This document shows positions 1 to 5,819 of a stretch of DNA of 12,204 nt, piece after piece. The notes under the pieces are model-generated. The model made no database searches. It was not told the origin of the DNA and saw nothing but the letters and a program-made list of their open reading frames with translations. Position 1 is the stretch's first letter. Each line of letters begins with the position of its first letter. The stretch covers positions 1 to 12,204 of the forward strand of contig JPPB01000250.1 of assembly GCA_001483205.1 (NCBI GenBank), read 5' to 3'. Both the position numbers and the translations under genes were made by a program. Source of the stretch: an alpha proteobacterium 3107 (GTDB taxonomy: Bacteria > Pseudomonadota > Alphaproteobacteria > Rhodobacterales > Rhodobacteraceae).

Positions 1-40
1 CCCGCCCCACGGCGGGCGCTTCGCTTCCGCCGGGCCGGGC

Positions 41-106
41 GCTGCCCTCTGTTCTGAAGTCCGGCCCCTTCGTCTCCGTGCCCGCCCAACCTTACCCGCG
101 GATAAG
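41..106. repeat. 66-bp dispersed direct repeat, copy 1
   Basis: This block begins GCTGCCCTCTGTTCTGAAGT and ends in the palindrome at 91-106. It matches 657-722 at 63 of 66 positions by eye, in the same orientation. The two copies bracket most of the repeat field. Confidence 0.85.
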
Positions 107-200
107 GGGGGTCCGCCCCCTGCACAGGTCCGCGCCCGCCGTGTCGTTTCCGGGACTGGCCTCACCCCTCAATGGGGTGGCGTGGCGCGCACCCCTCAAT

Positions 201-344
201 CTTATCCGCGGATAAGGCCGGGCGCTGCCCTTCGGACGGTTCGCGCCTCTGTTCCGGCACGGGGGGCGGCGGCTTACCCGCGGATAAGGCCGGGCACTGC
301 CCTTCGGACGGTTCGCGCCTCTGTTCCGGCACGGGGGGCGGCGG
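201..344. repeat. 72-bp tandem duplication
   Basis: Two adjacent 72-bp units occupy 201-272 and 273-344, each beginning with the palindrome. A third partial unit starts at 345 and diverges after about 24 bases. The full units are almost identical; the differences I see are one base in the palindrome arm and one base in the following GC-rich block (GGGCGCTGCCC versus GGGCACTGCCC). A degraded relative of the spacer recurs around 492-525. The 72-bp period is a multiple of three, which keeps spurious frames open through it. Confidence 0.85.
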
Positions 345-392
345 CTTATCCGCGGATAAGGCCGGGCCAGCGCCCTTCACCGGCCCGCGTGA

Positions 393-409
393 CCCGGCGT
401 TCCGCCGGG
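393..409. repeat. GC hairpin, forward form
   Basis: CCCGGCG-TTC-CGCCGGG forms a perfect 7-bp stem with a 3-base loop. Its reverse complement is identical to 613-629, so the same hairpin is present in opposite orientation at two places in the repeat field. It has no flanking T tract and is not a typical terminator. Confidence 0.6.
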
Positions 410-432
410 CGGGATCAGGGCCGGGACTTGGA

Positions 433-449
433 AAAGACCTCTGTATAAT
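433..449 (-). repeat. Dispersed CAGAGGTCTTT motif, copy A
   Basis: Read on the minus strand this is ATTATACAGAGGTCTTT. It shares the exact core CAGAGGTCTTT and an AT-rich left flank with the plus-strand copies at 5736-5753 and 7852-7869. Similarity to the 7852 copy extends left (TGACG followed by CGCCATTAT, with a small indel). Function unknown. Confidence 0.7.
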
Positions 450-611
450 GGCGCGTCAGCGGCCAACCCGTCCTGACCGGCGCTTGCGCCGGGCCGGGCG
501 CTGCCCTTCGGATTGTTCGCGCCTTTGCCCCCGCAAACAGGGCCGCGCCTTATCCGCGGGTAAGGTTGAGGCTTATCCGCGGATAAGGGTGCATCGCCCC
601 CAAAACGCTCC

Positions 612-630
612 GCCCGGCGGAACGCCGGGC
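612..630. repeat. GC hairpin, inverted form
   Basis: GCCCGGCG-GAA-CGCCGGGC forms a perfect 8-bp stem with a 3-base loop. It is the inverted counterpart of the hairpin at 393-409. No T tract follows on either strand. Confidence 0.6.
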
Positions 631-656
631 AGCGCCCGCCCCGCCCCACGGCTGGC

Positions 657-722
657 GCTGCCCTCTGTTCTGAAGTCCGGCCCCTTCGTCCCGGTGCCCG
701 CCCAACTTTACCCGCGGATAAG
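657..722. repeat. 66-bp dispersed direct repeat, copy 2
   Basis: Partner of 41-106, offset by 616 bases. The three mismatches are two in the middle of the block and one at the first base of the terminal palindrome. Sequence just upstream (CCCGCCCCACGGC) also resembles the first bases of the window, so the true repeat is probably longer than 66 bp with small indels. Confidence 0.85.
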
Positions 723-744
723 CTCGGGCCAGCCCCCTGCACCG

Positions 745-757
745 CCCCGCGCCGGGG
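745..757 (-). terminator. Possible weak hairpin after the LysR-type gene
   Basis: A CCCCG/CGGGG stem with a 3-base loop lies directly after the regulator's stop codon. No T tract follows on the minus strand, so it could slow transcription but is not a convincing intrinsic terminator. Confidence 0.2.
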
Positions 758-1735
758 TCACGCAATCAGGCTAAAACTGTCCCCAAGCCACGGCGCACTC
801 ACGCGAAAGGGCGTGATGGCGTGCTCGGTGATCAGGGCGCGCATCCGGGCGTCAACCAGATCAACCACCGACCGGGAACAGTCGGACGTGGCGACAATCG
901 CCAATGTGCGGGAAAACCCCTTGCCGGGAAAGCGGCGCATTTGCAGCCGGGACTGAAACCGTTTCGCGCGCGAGAACAGCAACGGGGTGGTGATCGTCCA
1001 CCCGGCCCCGGCGGCCACCATCGCCATCAGCGTCTGATTGCTGCTGCACTCGAACTTGTGCGACGAAGAGTGGCTGATGCGGCGCAGTTGGGCCTCGATC
1101 TGGCGCGCAATGATCAGGTTGCCGGAAAAGCGCAGGAACGGCAGCTTTGTGCGCCCCTCAAGAATGTCCGACATCGATTGTTCGTTCACCCGTGGCAGGA
1201 CAACCACGAAAGGGTCGCGCAGCAGGGGGCGGTCGCGCAGGTCACGGGTGCGTTCGCCGGGGGGGGTGGTGATGCCCAAATCCAGTTGCCGATTGCGCAG
1301 CATGTCGATGATCGCGTGGCTCGAATCAGTCAGATACATGAAATCGCAGGCAGGCATGTTATCCAGGAGAAAGACAGCCAGCTCAGGCATAATATCGCTG
1401 TCGAAATCCTCGATTGCGCCCAGCCGCAGATAGCTGGCCTCGGAAACATTCCCCGCCGAGGCCTCGGCCTTTGCCTTGCGGATCGAATGCAGCGCATCGT
1501 CGATATTCCGCAGGAAAACCCGGCCCTTGGGGGTCAGAACCATCGGCCTGCGCGAATGGTTGAAAAGCTCCACCCCCAGATGGTTTTCGAGGTTGCGCAG
1601 GTGGTGCGAGACGGTGCTGATCGTCAGGCCGGTTTCATCGGACACCGCCTGAAGCGACCCCTTCTGCGCACATATCTGAAACAGCTCCAGCCATTTGAGG
1701 CTGAGATCCTGGCGGGCCGATTGACGACGGGGCAT
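758..1735 (-). CDS. LysR-family transcriptional regulator
   Basis: A 325-residue DNA-binding regulator, a normal length for the LysR family. Residues about 14-73 form the winged helix-turn-helix: WLELFQICAQKGSLQAVSDE, then TGLTISTVSHHLRNLENHLG, then VELFNHSRRPMVLTPKG, all typical of the family. The remaining roughly 230 residues fit the periplasmic-binding-protein-like effector domain; the stretch LRLGAIEDFDSDIMPELAVF matches the usual start of that domain. The ATG at 1735 is favoured because GGGAAGG lies 7 bases upstream. The gene is divergent from the quaternary-amine importer at 1982-5636, so it probably controls that operon and perhaps itself, with a transported amine or a catabolic product as effector. 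That role is inferred from position only. Confidence 0.92.
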   Translation of the reverse strand: MPRRQSARQDLSLKWLELFQICAQKGSLQAVSDETGLTISTVSHHLRNLENHLGVELFNHSRRPMVLTPKGRVFLRNIDDALHSIRKAKAEASAGNVSEASYLRLGAIEDFDSDIMPELAVFLLDNMPACDFMYLTDSSHAIIDMLRNRQLDLGITTPPGERTRDLRDRPLLRDPFVVVLPRVNEQSMSDILEGRTKLPFLRFSGNLIIARQIEAQLRRISHSSSHKFECSSNQTLMAMVAAGAGWTITTPLLFSRAKRFQSRLQMRRFPGKGFSRTLAIVATSDCSRSVVDLVDARMRALITEHAITPFRVSAPWLGDSFSLIA

Positions 1736-1769
1736 GGACTGACCTTCCCGGATGAAGGGGGTTTCGGCC

Positions 1770-1796
1770 CATTATTCCCAACAATTATGAATAATG
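1770..1796. promoter_or_regulatory. Candidate operator dyad 1 (CATTATTC-N11-GAATAATG)
   Basis: Perfect 8-bp inverted arms at 1770-1777 and 1789-1796 are separated by 11 bases, in the AT-rich gap between the divergent regulator and binding-protein genes. Spacing and position suit a LysR-type regulator site, but the innermost bases at N11 are C and G, not the classical T-N11-A. Confidence 0.55.
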
Positions 1797-1820
1797 ATAC
1801 TAAAAAATCGTATTATTATT
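1790..1820. promoter_or_regulatory. Candidate operator dyad 2, overlapping dyad 1
   Basis: Arms AATAATGATAC (1790-1800) and GTATTATTATT (1810-1820) pair at 10 of 11 positions around a 9-base spacer. The left arm reuses the right arm of dyad 1. Two adjacent sites of unequal quality fit the recognition-site/activation-site arrangement often used by LysR-type regulators; that reading is inference. Confidence 0.45.
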
Positions 1821-1981
1821 TTCTCGCTCTTTCCGGCCCCGAATCTGTGGAAGGTTCGCGGGCACAGCGACCAGAGCACCGGCGGGGGGTGAGGTTGGTT
1901 GATGCGGAGAAATGTATGAATCCGATTGAAGCGCCTGCCTGCGCCATGCAATCATTCCACTATACCAGCAAGGAGTCGAAG

Positions 1982-2932
1982 ATGGTAAGAACTGCAACTT
2001 TTTCCGCGAGCGCCGCGCTGCTGCTCGCAAGCCCGGTCATGGCGGCGGATATTGTGATCGGCGTGCCCAACTGGCCGTCGGTCAACGCGACCGCGCATAT
2101 CCTGAAAGTGGCCATCGAGCAAAACCTCGGTCTTGAGGTCGAGCTTCAGAACGCCACCAACCCGATTGTGTTCGAGGCGATGGATTCCGGCGCAATGCAC
2201 GTCCATCCCGAAGTCTGGATGCCGAATCAGCAGAACCTGCATGACACCTTTGTGCAGGACAAGGGGACCGTGGCCATGAACCCCAACGGGGTTGTGGCGT
2301 TCCAGGGCATGTGCGTCGATCAGGCGACGGCTGACGCCAACGGCATCGTTTCCATTGATGATCTGACCAACCCGGACATCGCCAACCTGTTTGACAGCAA
2401 CGGCGACGGGCGGGGTGAACTCTGGATCGGCGCGCCCGGCTGGGCCTCGACCAATGTCGAGAAAATCCGCGCCAAGTCATACGGTTATGACCAGACACTG
2501 GACCTGATCGAGATTGATGAAACGGTGGCCTATGCAGACCTTGCCAACGCCATCGAAGCGGGCAAGCCGTGGGCCGGTTTCTGCTATACCCCGCACTATG
2601 TCTTTGCGCTGCATGACATGACGGTACTGGAAGAGCCGCCCTATGACCCGGATAAATGGATGGTGATACAGCCGACCGACGACCCGGAGTGGCTTGAAAA
2701 GTCGGATGCCGGGGTTGCGTGGGATTCCGCCTATCTGCATGTTCACTATGCGAAGGCGCTCGAAGGCAGCCATCCCGAAGTGGCGTCGATGCTGGCAAAT
2801 CTGAGCCTGACCACGGATGAGGTTTCGGCGATGACCTTTGCACTGGTGATCGACGAGAAGGAACCTCTGGCCTATGCCGAAGAATGGGTGGCGGCCAATG
2901 AGGACAAAGTTCTCGACTGGCTCAGCAACTAG
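1982..2932 (+). CDS. Quaternary-amine ABC transporter, periplasmic substrate-binding protein
   Basis: A 316-residue precursor of the OpuAC/ProX-type binding-protein family, which captures glycine betaine, proline betaine, choline, trimethylamine N-oxide or related compounds in the periplasm. Residues 1-21 form a signal peptide with a hydrophobic core (AALLLASPVM) and a likely cut after VMA. The mature start DIVIGVPNWPSV and the segments MHVHPEVWMPNQ, WIGAPGWASTN and FCYTPHYVFALHD are characteristic. Conserved tryptophans (W31, W79, W154, W226, W247) are candidates for the aromatic cage around a trimethylammonium group. An acidic loop DSNGDGRGE (138-146) looks metal-binding. The ATG at 1982 is fixed by AAGGAG 6 bases upstream and by the signal peptide. 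It is first in an X-V-W operon, the order I recall for the roseobacter TMAO importer tmoXVW, but exact substrate cannot be settled here. Confidence 0.9.
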   Translation: MVRTATFSASAALLLASPVMAADIVIGVPNWPSVNATAHILKVAIEQNLGLEVELQNATNPIVFEAMDSGAMHVHPEVWMPNQQNLHDTFVQDKGTVAMNPNGVVAFQGMCVDQATADANGIVSIDDLTNPDIANLFDSNGDGRGELWIGAPGWASTNVEKIRAKSYGYDQTLDLIEIDETVAYADLANAIEAGKPWAGFCYTPHYVFALHDMTVLEEPPYDPDKWMVIQPTDDPEWLEKSDAGVAWDSAYLHVHYAKALEGSHPEVASMLANLSLTTDEVSAMTFALVIDEKEPLAYAEEWVAANEDKVLDWLSN

Positions 2933-2961
2933 GCCGGTCAGGAACGGCTGTGCAACGGAAA

Positions 2962-2998
2962 GGCCGCCGGACCCCCCCGGCGGCCTGCTTTTTTATTT
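2962..2998 (+). terminator. Intrinsic terminator between binding-protein and ATPase genes
   Basis: A perfect 9-bp stem, GGCCGCCGG (2962-2970) and CCGGCGGCC (2977-2985), with a 6-base loop is followed by TGCTTTTTTATTT. It lies 30 bases after the binding-protein stop and ends 21 bases before the ATPase ATG. It probably acts as a partial terminator or 3' stabiliser, giving more binding protein than membrane components. Confidence 0.85.
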
Positions 2999-3019
2999 AG
3001 CCGGGGACGGGGAGAAGAT

Positions 3020-4057
3020 ATGAGCGAATCAGTCGTCAAACTGACCGATGTCTGGAAAATCTTTGGCGCGCGGGCCGAGGAAGCCATGGCCGCCGTCAAA
3101 AGCGACGGCATCGGCAAGCCGGAGGTTCTGGCGGAGTTCCAATGTGTTGTCGGCGTTCAGGGGGCGACCTTTGACGTTCCGCGCGGCGAAATCTTTTGCA
3201 TCATGGGCCTGTCCGGTTCGGGCAAATCGACACTGGTGCGCCATGTCAATCGCCTGATTGAGCCCACCGCAGGCACCATCGAAATTCTGGGACAGGACAT
3301 ATCGACCCTCAGCGAGGCCGAATTGCGCCGTATCCGCGCGCAGCAGATCGGCATGGTGTTTCAGCATATGGCGCTGATGCCCCACCGCTCGGTGCGCGAC
3401 AATGTTGCCTATCCGCTGGAGATCAGAAAGGTCTCGAAATCGAAACGCTGGGCGGTGTCCGATCACACGCTGGGGCTGGTTGACCTGACCGGCTATGAAG
3501 ACCGGCTGCCGAAAGAGCTGTCGGGCGGGATGCAGCAGCGTGTGGGGATTGCCCGCGCGCTGGCATCAGACCCGGAGATTCTGTTGATGGATGAGCCGTT
3601 CTCGGCCCTTGATCCGCTGATCCGGCTTCAGTTGCAGGATCAGTTCAAGGCGCTGGTGGCGCAGCTTCAGAAGACCACGCTGTTCATCACCCACGACCTT
3701 GACGAAGCCATCCGCATCGGCCACCGGATCGCGATTATGAAAGACGGGGTGATCGTTCAGATCGGGTCGCCCGAGGAAATCGTGATGAACCCGGCGGATG
3801 ACTATGTGCGGGAATTTGTCCAGGGCATATCAAAGCTGAAGCTGGTCAAGGCCCATTCGATTATGGAGCCGCCGGACAGCTACAAGGGTGATCTTGAGGC
3901 CGCGCCGCGCGCCGACCATGGGGCAGACCTTGACCAGTTGATCGACCTTGCGGTCGGAACCGACCATCCGGTTGTGATCACCGATGGCGGTGCCGATGTC
4001 GGCGTTGTGACAAAGCCCACGCTGCTAAGGGGCATTCAGGGAGGCAAGAATGAGTGA
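3020..4057 (+). CDS. Quaternary-amine ABC transporter, ATP-binding protein (ProV/OpuAA family)
   Basis: A 345-residue cytoplasmic ATPase that powers the importer. All nucleotide-binding motifs are intact: Walker A GLSGSGKS (63-70), Q-loop around Q115 (VFQHMALMPHRSV), signature LSGGMQQRVGIARAL (167-181), Walker B ILLMDEP (187-193, with catalytic E192) and switch H225 (FITHD). The N-terminal 30-40 residues before the nucleotide-binding fold are also typical of ProV-type proteins. The C-terminal tail after about residue 300 (DLDQLIDLAVGTDHPVVITD) resembles a single CBS-like half-repeat, shorter than the paired CBS domains of the roughly 400-residue enterobacterial ProV. The ATG is preceded by GGGGAG at 3009-3014. 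The stop overlaps the permease start by 8 bases (ATGAGTGA), so the two are translationally coupled. Confidence 0.93.
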   Translation: MSESVVKLTDVWKIFGARAEEAMAAVKSDGIGKPEVLAEFQCVVGVQGATFDVPRGEIFCIMGLSGSGKSTLVRHVNRLIEPTAGTIEILGQDISTLSEAELRRIRAQQIGMVFQHMALMPHRSVRDNVAYPLEIRKVSKSKRWAVSDHTLGLVDLTGYEDRLPKELSGGMQQRVGIARALASDPEILLMDEPFSALDPLIRLQLQDQFKALVAQLQKTTLFITHDLDEAIRIGHRIAIMKDGVIVQIGSPEEIVMNPADDYVREFVQGISKLKLVKAHSIMEPPDSYKGDLEAAPRADHGADLDQLIDLAVGTDHPVVITDGGADVGVVTKPTLLRGIQGGKNE

Positions 4058-5636
4058 TGCGACGACTGAAATAAAAGTCATGGCGGCCTCTGACATCGAG
4101 GTTGACCACGATGCGCTGGATGCCTCGATTGCCGAATTTACCGAGGTCAACGGCGCGTATTACGCCAATGCGTTCCACCGAATCCATGACGCCACGAATG
4201 CCATGCCAAAGACATTCAACCTCTGGGCTGCCGTGCTCGGGCCGATCTGGGCCGCGTCGCGGGCGATCTGGGGGATGTTCTGGACATTCCTGATCCTTGA
4301 GATCATCGCCTGGGTGCAGCTTGGCCGCGGGGCCTGGGGCAATCCCGGCGCAGAGCTTGCCGAACGTGCCGCCGGACAGATGGAGCGCGCCGGGGAGTTG
4401 CGCGAACGCGCCGCCAATGCCACCGAGCAGGCGGATGTGGACCGGTTCACCAAGCTGGCCGAGAATATCCAGAAGGCGGCGGATACCACTATGGAACAGT
4501 CTGTTGCCGCGCAGGCCGAGGCAACCGGGATCATGCTGACCGGCATTGCGCTGTTGTTGTTTTTCAAGCTGATCCAGGGGGCCTATGCCAATGTGGTCTA
4601 TGAAAAGCAATATTCCAACTGGCGCATTGAGCCGGAGAAAACCGAAAGCGGGCGCAAGACATCGAACATCCTTCTGGGGGTTGTTCTGGCCGCCGCAATC
4701 GGCCCGCTGATCGTCTATAAATTCACCGTCAACTCGCCCCTTGCCCTTCTGGATGCCTTTCCCGAGGATGAGGTGTCGGCGCTGATCCTCGGGGCGGATC
4801 AGGGAACGCTGTTTTCGTCTGTGGCGACTTCTCTGGAAGACACCATCGACGGGGCGGCTGTTGCGGGGGGCGATGTTTTCGATGGCATTGTCAATGGTAT
4901 CAGACAGGTGCTTGACGCCCTGACGGTGGCGCTGAACGGGTCGCCCTGGCCGGTGGTGATGCTGGTGATTGTGGTGACGGCATGGCGGGCCGCCGGGCCG
5001 CGGGTGGCGATATTCACCGCGGCGGCGCTGGGCTATGTCGCGTTGCTGGGCTATTGGGAGGTGGCGATGGAGACGGTGGCGCTGGTCGGGGCCTCGGTCA
5101 TCCTGTGCGTCGTGTTCGGCATCCCGCTGGGCATCTGGTTCGGCAAGTCGAGCCGGGCCTACAAGTTTGCCGAGCCGGTGCTTGACCTGATGCAGACCCT
5201 GCCCGCGTTCGTCTATCTGATCCCGATTATCGCGTTTTTCGGAACCGGCAATCCGCCGGGCATTCTGGCGACGATCATCTTCGGGATGCCGCCGGTGATC
5301 CGGTTGACGGCGCTGGGGATGCGGGGGGTGCCCGAAAGCATCAAAGAGGCCGCGGTCGCCTTCGGGGCGTCCCGCTGGCAGTTGCTGAAGGACGTGGAAA
5401 TCCCGCTTGCCCTGCCCTCGGTGATGACCGGGGTCAACCAGACGATCCTGATGTGCCTGTCGATGGTGGTGATTATCTCGCTGATTGGCGGCGGGGGGCT
5501 GGGCAAGGAAATCCTTGAGGCGCTGCAATACGCCGCCAAGGGGCCGGGGCTGCTCGGGGGCTTTGCCATCCTGTTTGTGGCAATGGTGATTGACCGGATC
5601 GTTCAGGGGGCCTTCCGCCGCGAAAACCAGACCTGA
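4050..5636 (+). CDS. Quaternary-amine ABC transporter permease (ProW family) with N-terminal extension
   Basis: A 528-residue inner-membrane channel subunit, much longer than the roughly 350-residue enterobacterial ProW. The C-terminal half (about 290-525) is the permease core, with membrane helices and the ATPase-contacting EAA loop GVPESIKEAAVAFGASRW (426-443), followed by QLLKDVEIPLALPSVMTG. The extension has a first hydrophobic segment (TFNLWAAVLGPIWAASRAIW, about 55-90), a charged, Ala/Glu-rich helical stretch (98-157), a second helix (160-177), the segment LIQGAYANVVYEKQ, and a third helix (206-224). FNLWAAVLGPIW followed later by AYANVVY resembles the DUF2628 pattern, an inference from memory. 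The start is supported by AGGGAGG at 4038-4044. It is last in the operon, downstream of the ATPase gene. Confidence 0.92.
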   Translation: MSDATTEIKVMAASDIEVDHDALDASIAEFTEVNGAYYANAFHRIHDATNAMPKTFNLWAAVLGPIWAASRAIWGMFWTFLILEIIAWVQLGRGAWGNPGAELAERAAGQMERAGELRERAANATEQADVDRFTKLAENIQKAADTTMEQSVAAQAEATGIMLTGIALLLFFKLIQGAYANVVYEKQYSNWRIEPEKTESGRKTSNILLGVVLAAAIGPLIVYKFTVNSPLALLDAFPEDEVSALILGADQGTLFSSVATSLEDTIDGAAVAGGDVFDGIVNGIRQVLDALTVALNGSPWPVVMLVIVVTAWRAAGPRVAIFTAAALGYVALLGYWEVAMETVALVGASVILCVVFGIPLGIWFGKSSRAYKFAEPVLDLMQTLPAFVYLIPIIAFFGTGNPPGILATIIFGMPPVIRLTALGMRGVPESIKEAAVAFGASRWQLLKDVEIPLALPSVMTGVNQTILMCLSMVVIISLIGGGGLGKEILEALQYAAKGPGLLGGFAILFVAMVIDRIVQGAFRRENQT

Positions 5637-5735
5637 GAGTGAGAGCTGCGCATATGGCGTGATGATGGCCGCGTCCGGCCCGCACGGGTGGGCGCGCGCC
5701 GTCTCATCCCCGGCAGGCGGCTGCCCGGCTCGATC

Positions 5736-5753
5736 ATCATGCAGAGGTCTTTG
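5736..5753 (+). repeat. Dispersed CAGAGGTCTTT motif, copy C
   Basis: The sequence is ATCATGCAGAGGTCTTTG. It differs from the 7852-7869 copy by one base over 18 (C for T in ATYATG). It sits 4 bases before the hairpin at 5758-5774. Confidence 0.7.
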
Positions 5754-5757
5754 AAAC

Positions 5758-5803
5758 GGGCCGCCGGACGGCCCCCCGCCCGGAGCGCGCCCCCGTCGCT
5801 CCG
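5758..5803. terminator. Candidate hairpins in the convergent gap
   Basis: GGGCCG/CGGCCC with a 5-base loop (5758-5774) and CGGAGCG/CGCTCCG with a 9-base loop (5781-5803) lie between converging genes. On the minus strand the first is followed by GTTTC rather than a true T run, so intrinsic termination is possible but weak. They could serve either gene. Confidence 0.35.
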
Positions 5804-5819
5804 CGGTATCAGGGATGTA

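Larger units (their letters stand above)
91..722. repeat. Cluster of seven CTTAYCCGCGGRTAAG palindromes
   Basis: Copies lie at 91-106, 201-216, 273-288, 345-360, 549-564, 572-587 and 707-722. Three (201, 345, 572) are the perfect palindrome CTTATCCGCGGATAAG. The copies at 91, 273 and 707 have C at the fifth base of the left arm, and the one at 549 has the mirror change (G) in the right arm; no copy has both changes. The copy at 707 also has T as its first base. The palindrome has no central loop, so it looks more like a site for a dimeric DNA-binding protein or an iterated palindrome family than an RNA hairpin. I saw no further full copy in the rest of the window. Function unknown. Confidence 0.85.
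1..757. other. Gene-free, repeat-rich intergenic region
   Basis: I see no credible gene in this stretch. It is very GC-rich and built from short repeated blocks: seven 16-bp palindromes, a 72-bp tandem duplication, a 66-bp direct repeat and GC hairpins. Open frames exist on both strands, but their peptides are low-complexity products of the repeats: the same palindrome gives YPRIR-, LSADK- or LSAGK-like segments depending on frame. The window begins inside the region, so its left boundary is unknown. The right boundary is the stop codon of the LysR-type gene on the minus strand. Confidence 0.75.
1736..1981. promoter_or_regulatory. Divergent intergenic region, regulator and transporter operon
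   Basis: This 246-base gap contains the likely promoters of both the LysR-type gene (leftward) and the transporter operon (rightward). The 1770-1835 part is markedly AT-rich against a GC-rich background and contains both dyads. I could not fix -35/-10 boxes with confidence. The binding-protein gene has a strong ribosome-binding site, AAGGAG at 1970-1975, 6 bases before its ATG. Confidence 0.6.
5637..5819. other. Convergent intergenic gap after permease and bactofilin genes
   Basis: This 183-base gap separates two genes that converge. It contains two GC hairpins (5758-5774 and 5781-5803) and one copy of the dispersed CAGAGGTCTTT motif. No open frame here looks like a gene. Confidence 0.6.

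Noticed and set aside
201..360. CRISPR array
   Set aside because: The 16-bp palindromes are irregularly spaced except for one duplication, the 72-bp spacers are copies of each other, and there are no cas genes.
443..449. TATAAT-like box as a promoter
   Set aside because: No -35 element at proper spacing, and the bases belong to the dispersed CAGAGGTCTTT motif.
91..722. Replication origin with paired DnaA-like boxes (arms begin TTATCC)
   Set aside because: Arms do not continue as the TTATCCACA box, there is no AT-rich unwinding stretch, and no replication gene is nearby. Kept only as an alternative to test.
162..774. Several open frames on both strands in the repeat field (up to 200 codons)
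   Set aside because: Their peptides are translations of the palindromes and tandem units in different frames (YPRIR, LSADK, PPPPVPEQRRE repeats), with no domain, no good ribosome-binding site and overlapping alternatives on both strands.
821..1981. Long forward extension of the binding-protein frame through the LysR-type gene
   Set aside because: This part is antisense to a well-supported LysR-type gene. The true start at 1982 has a strong ribosome-binding site and begins a signal peptide.
2082..2843. 253-codon minus-strand frame opposite the binding-protein gene
   Set aside because: Low-complexity Arg/Pro/Ser-rich shadow of a recognised gene.
3978..5528. 516-codon minus-strand frame opposite the permease gene
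   Set aside because: His/Arg/Gln/Pro-rich shadow of a GC-rich plus-strand gene with clear ABC permease motifs.
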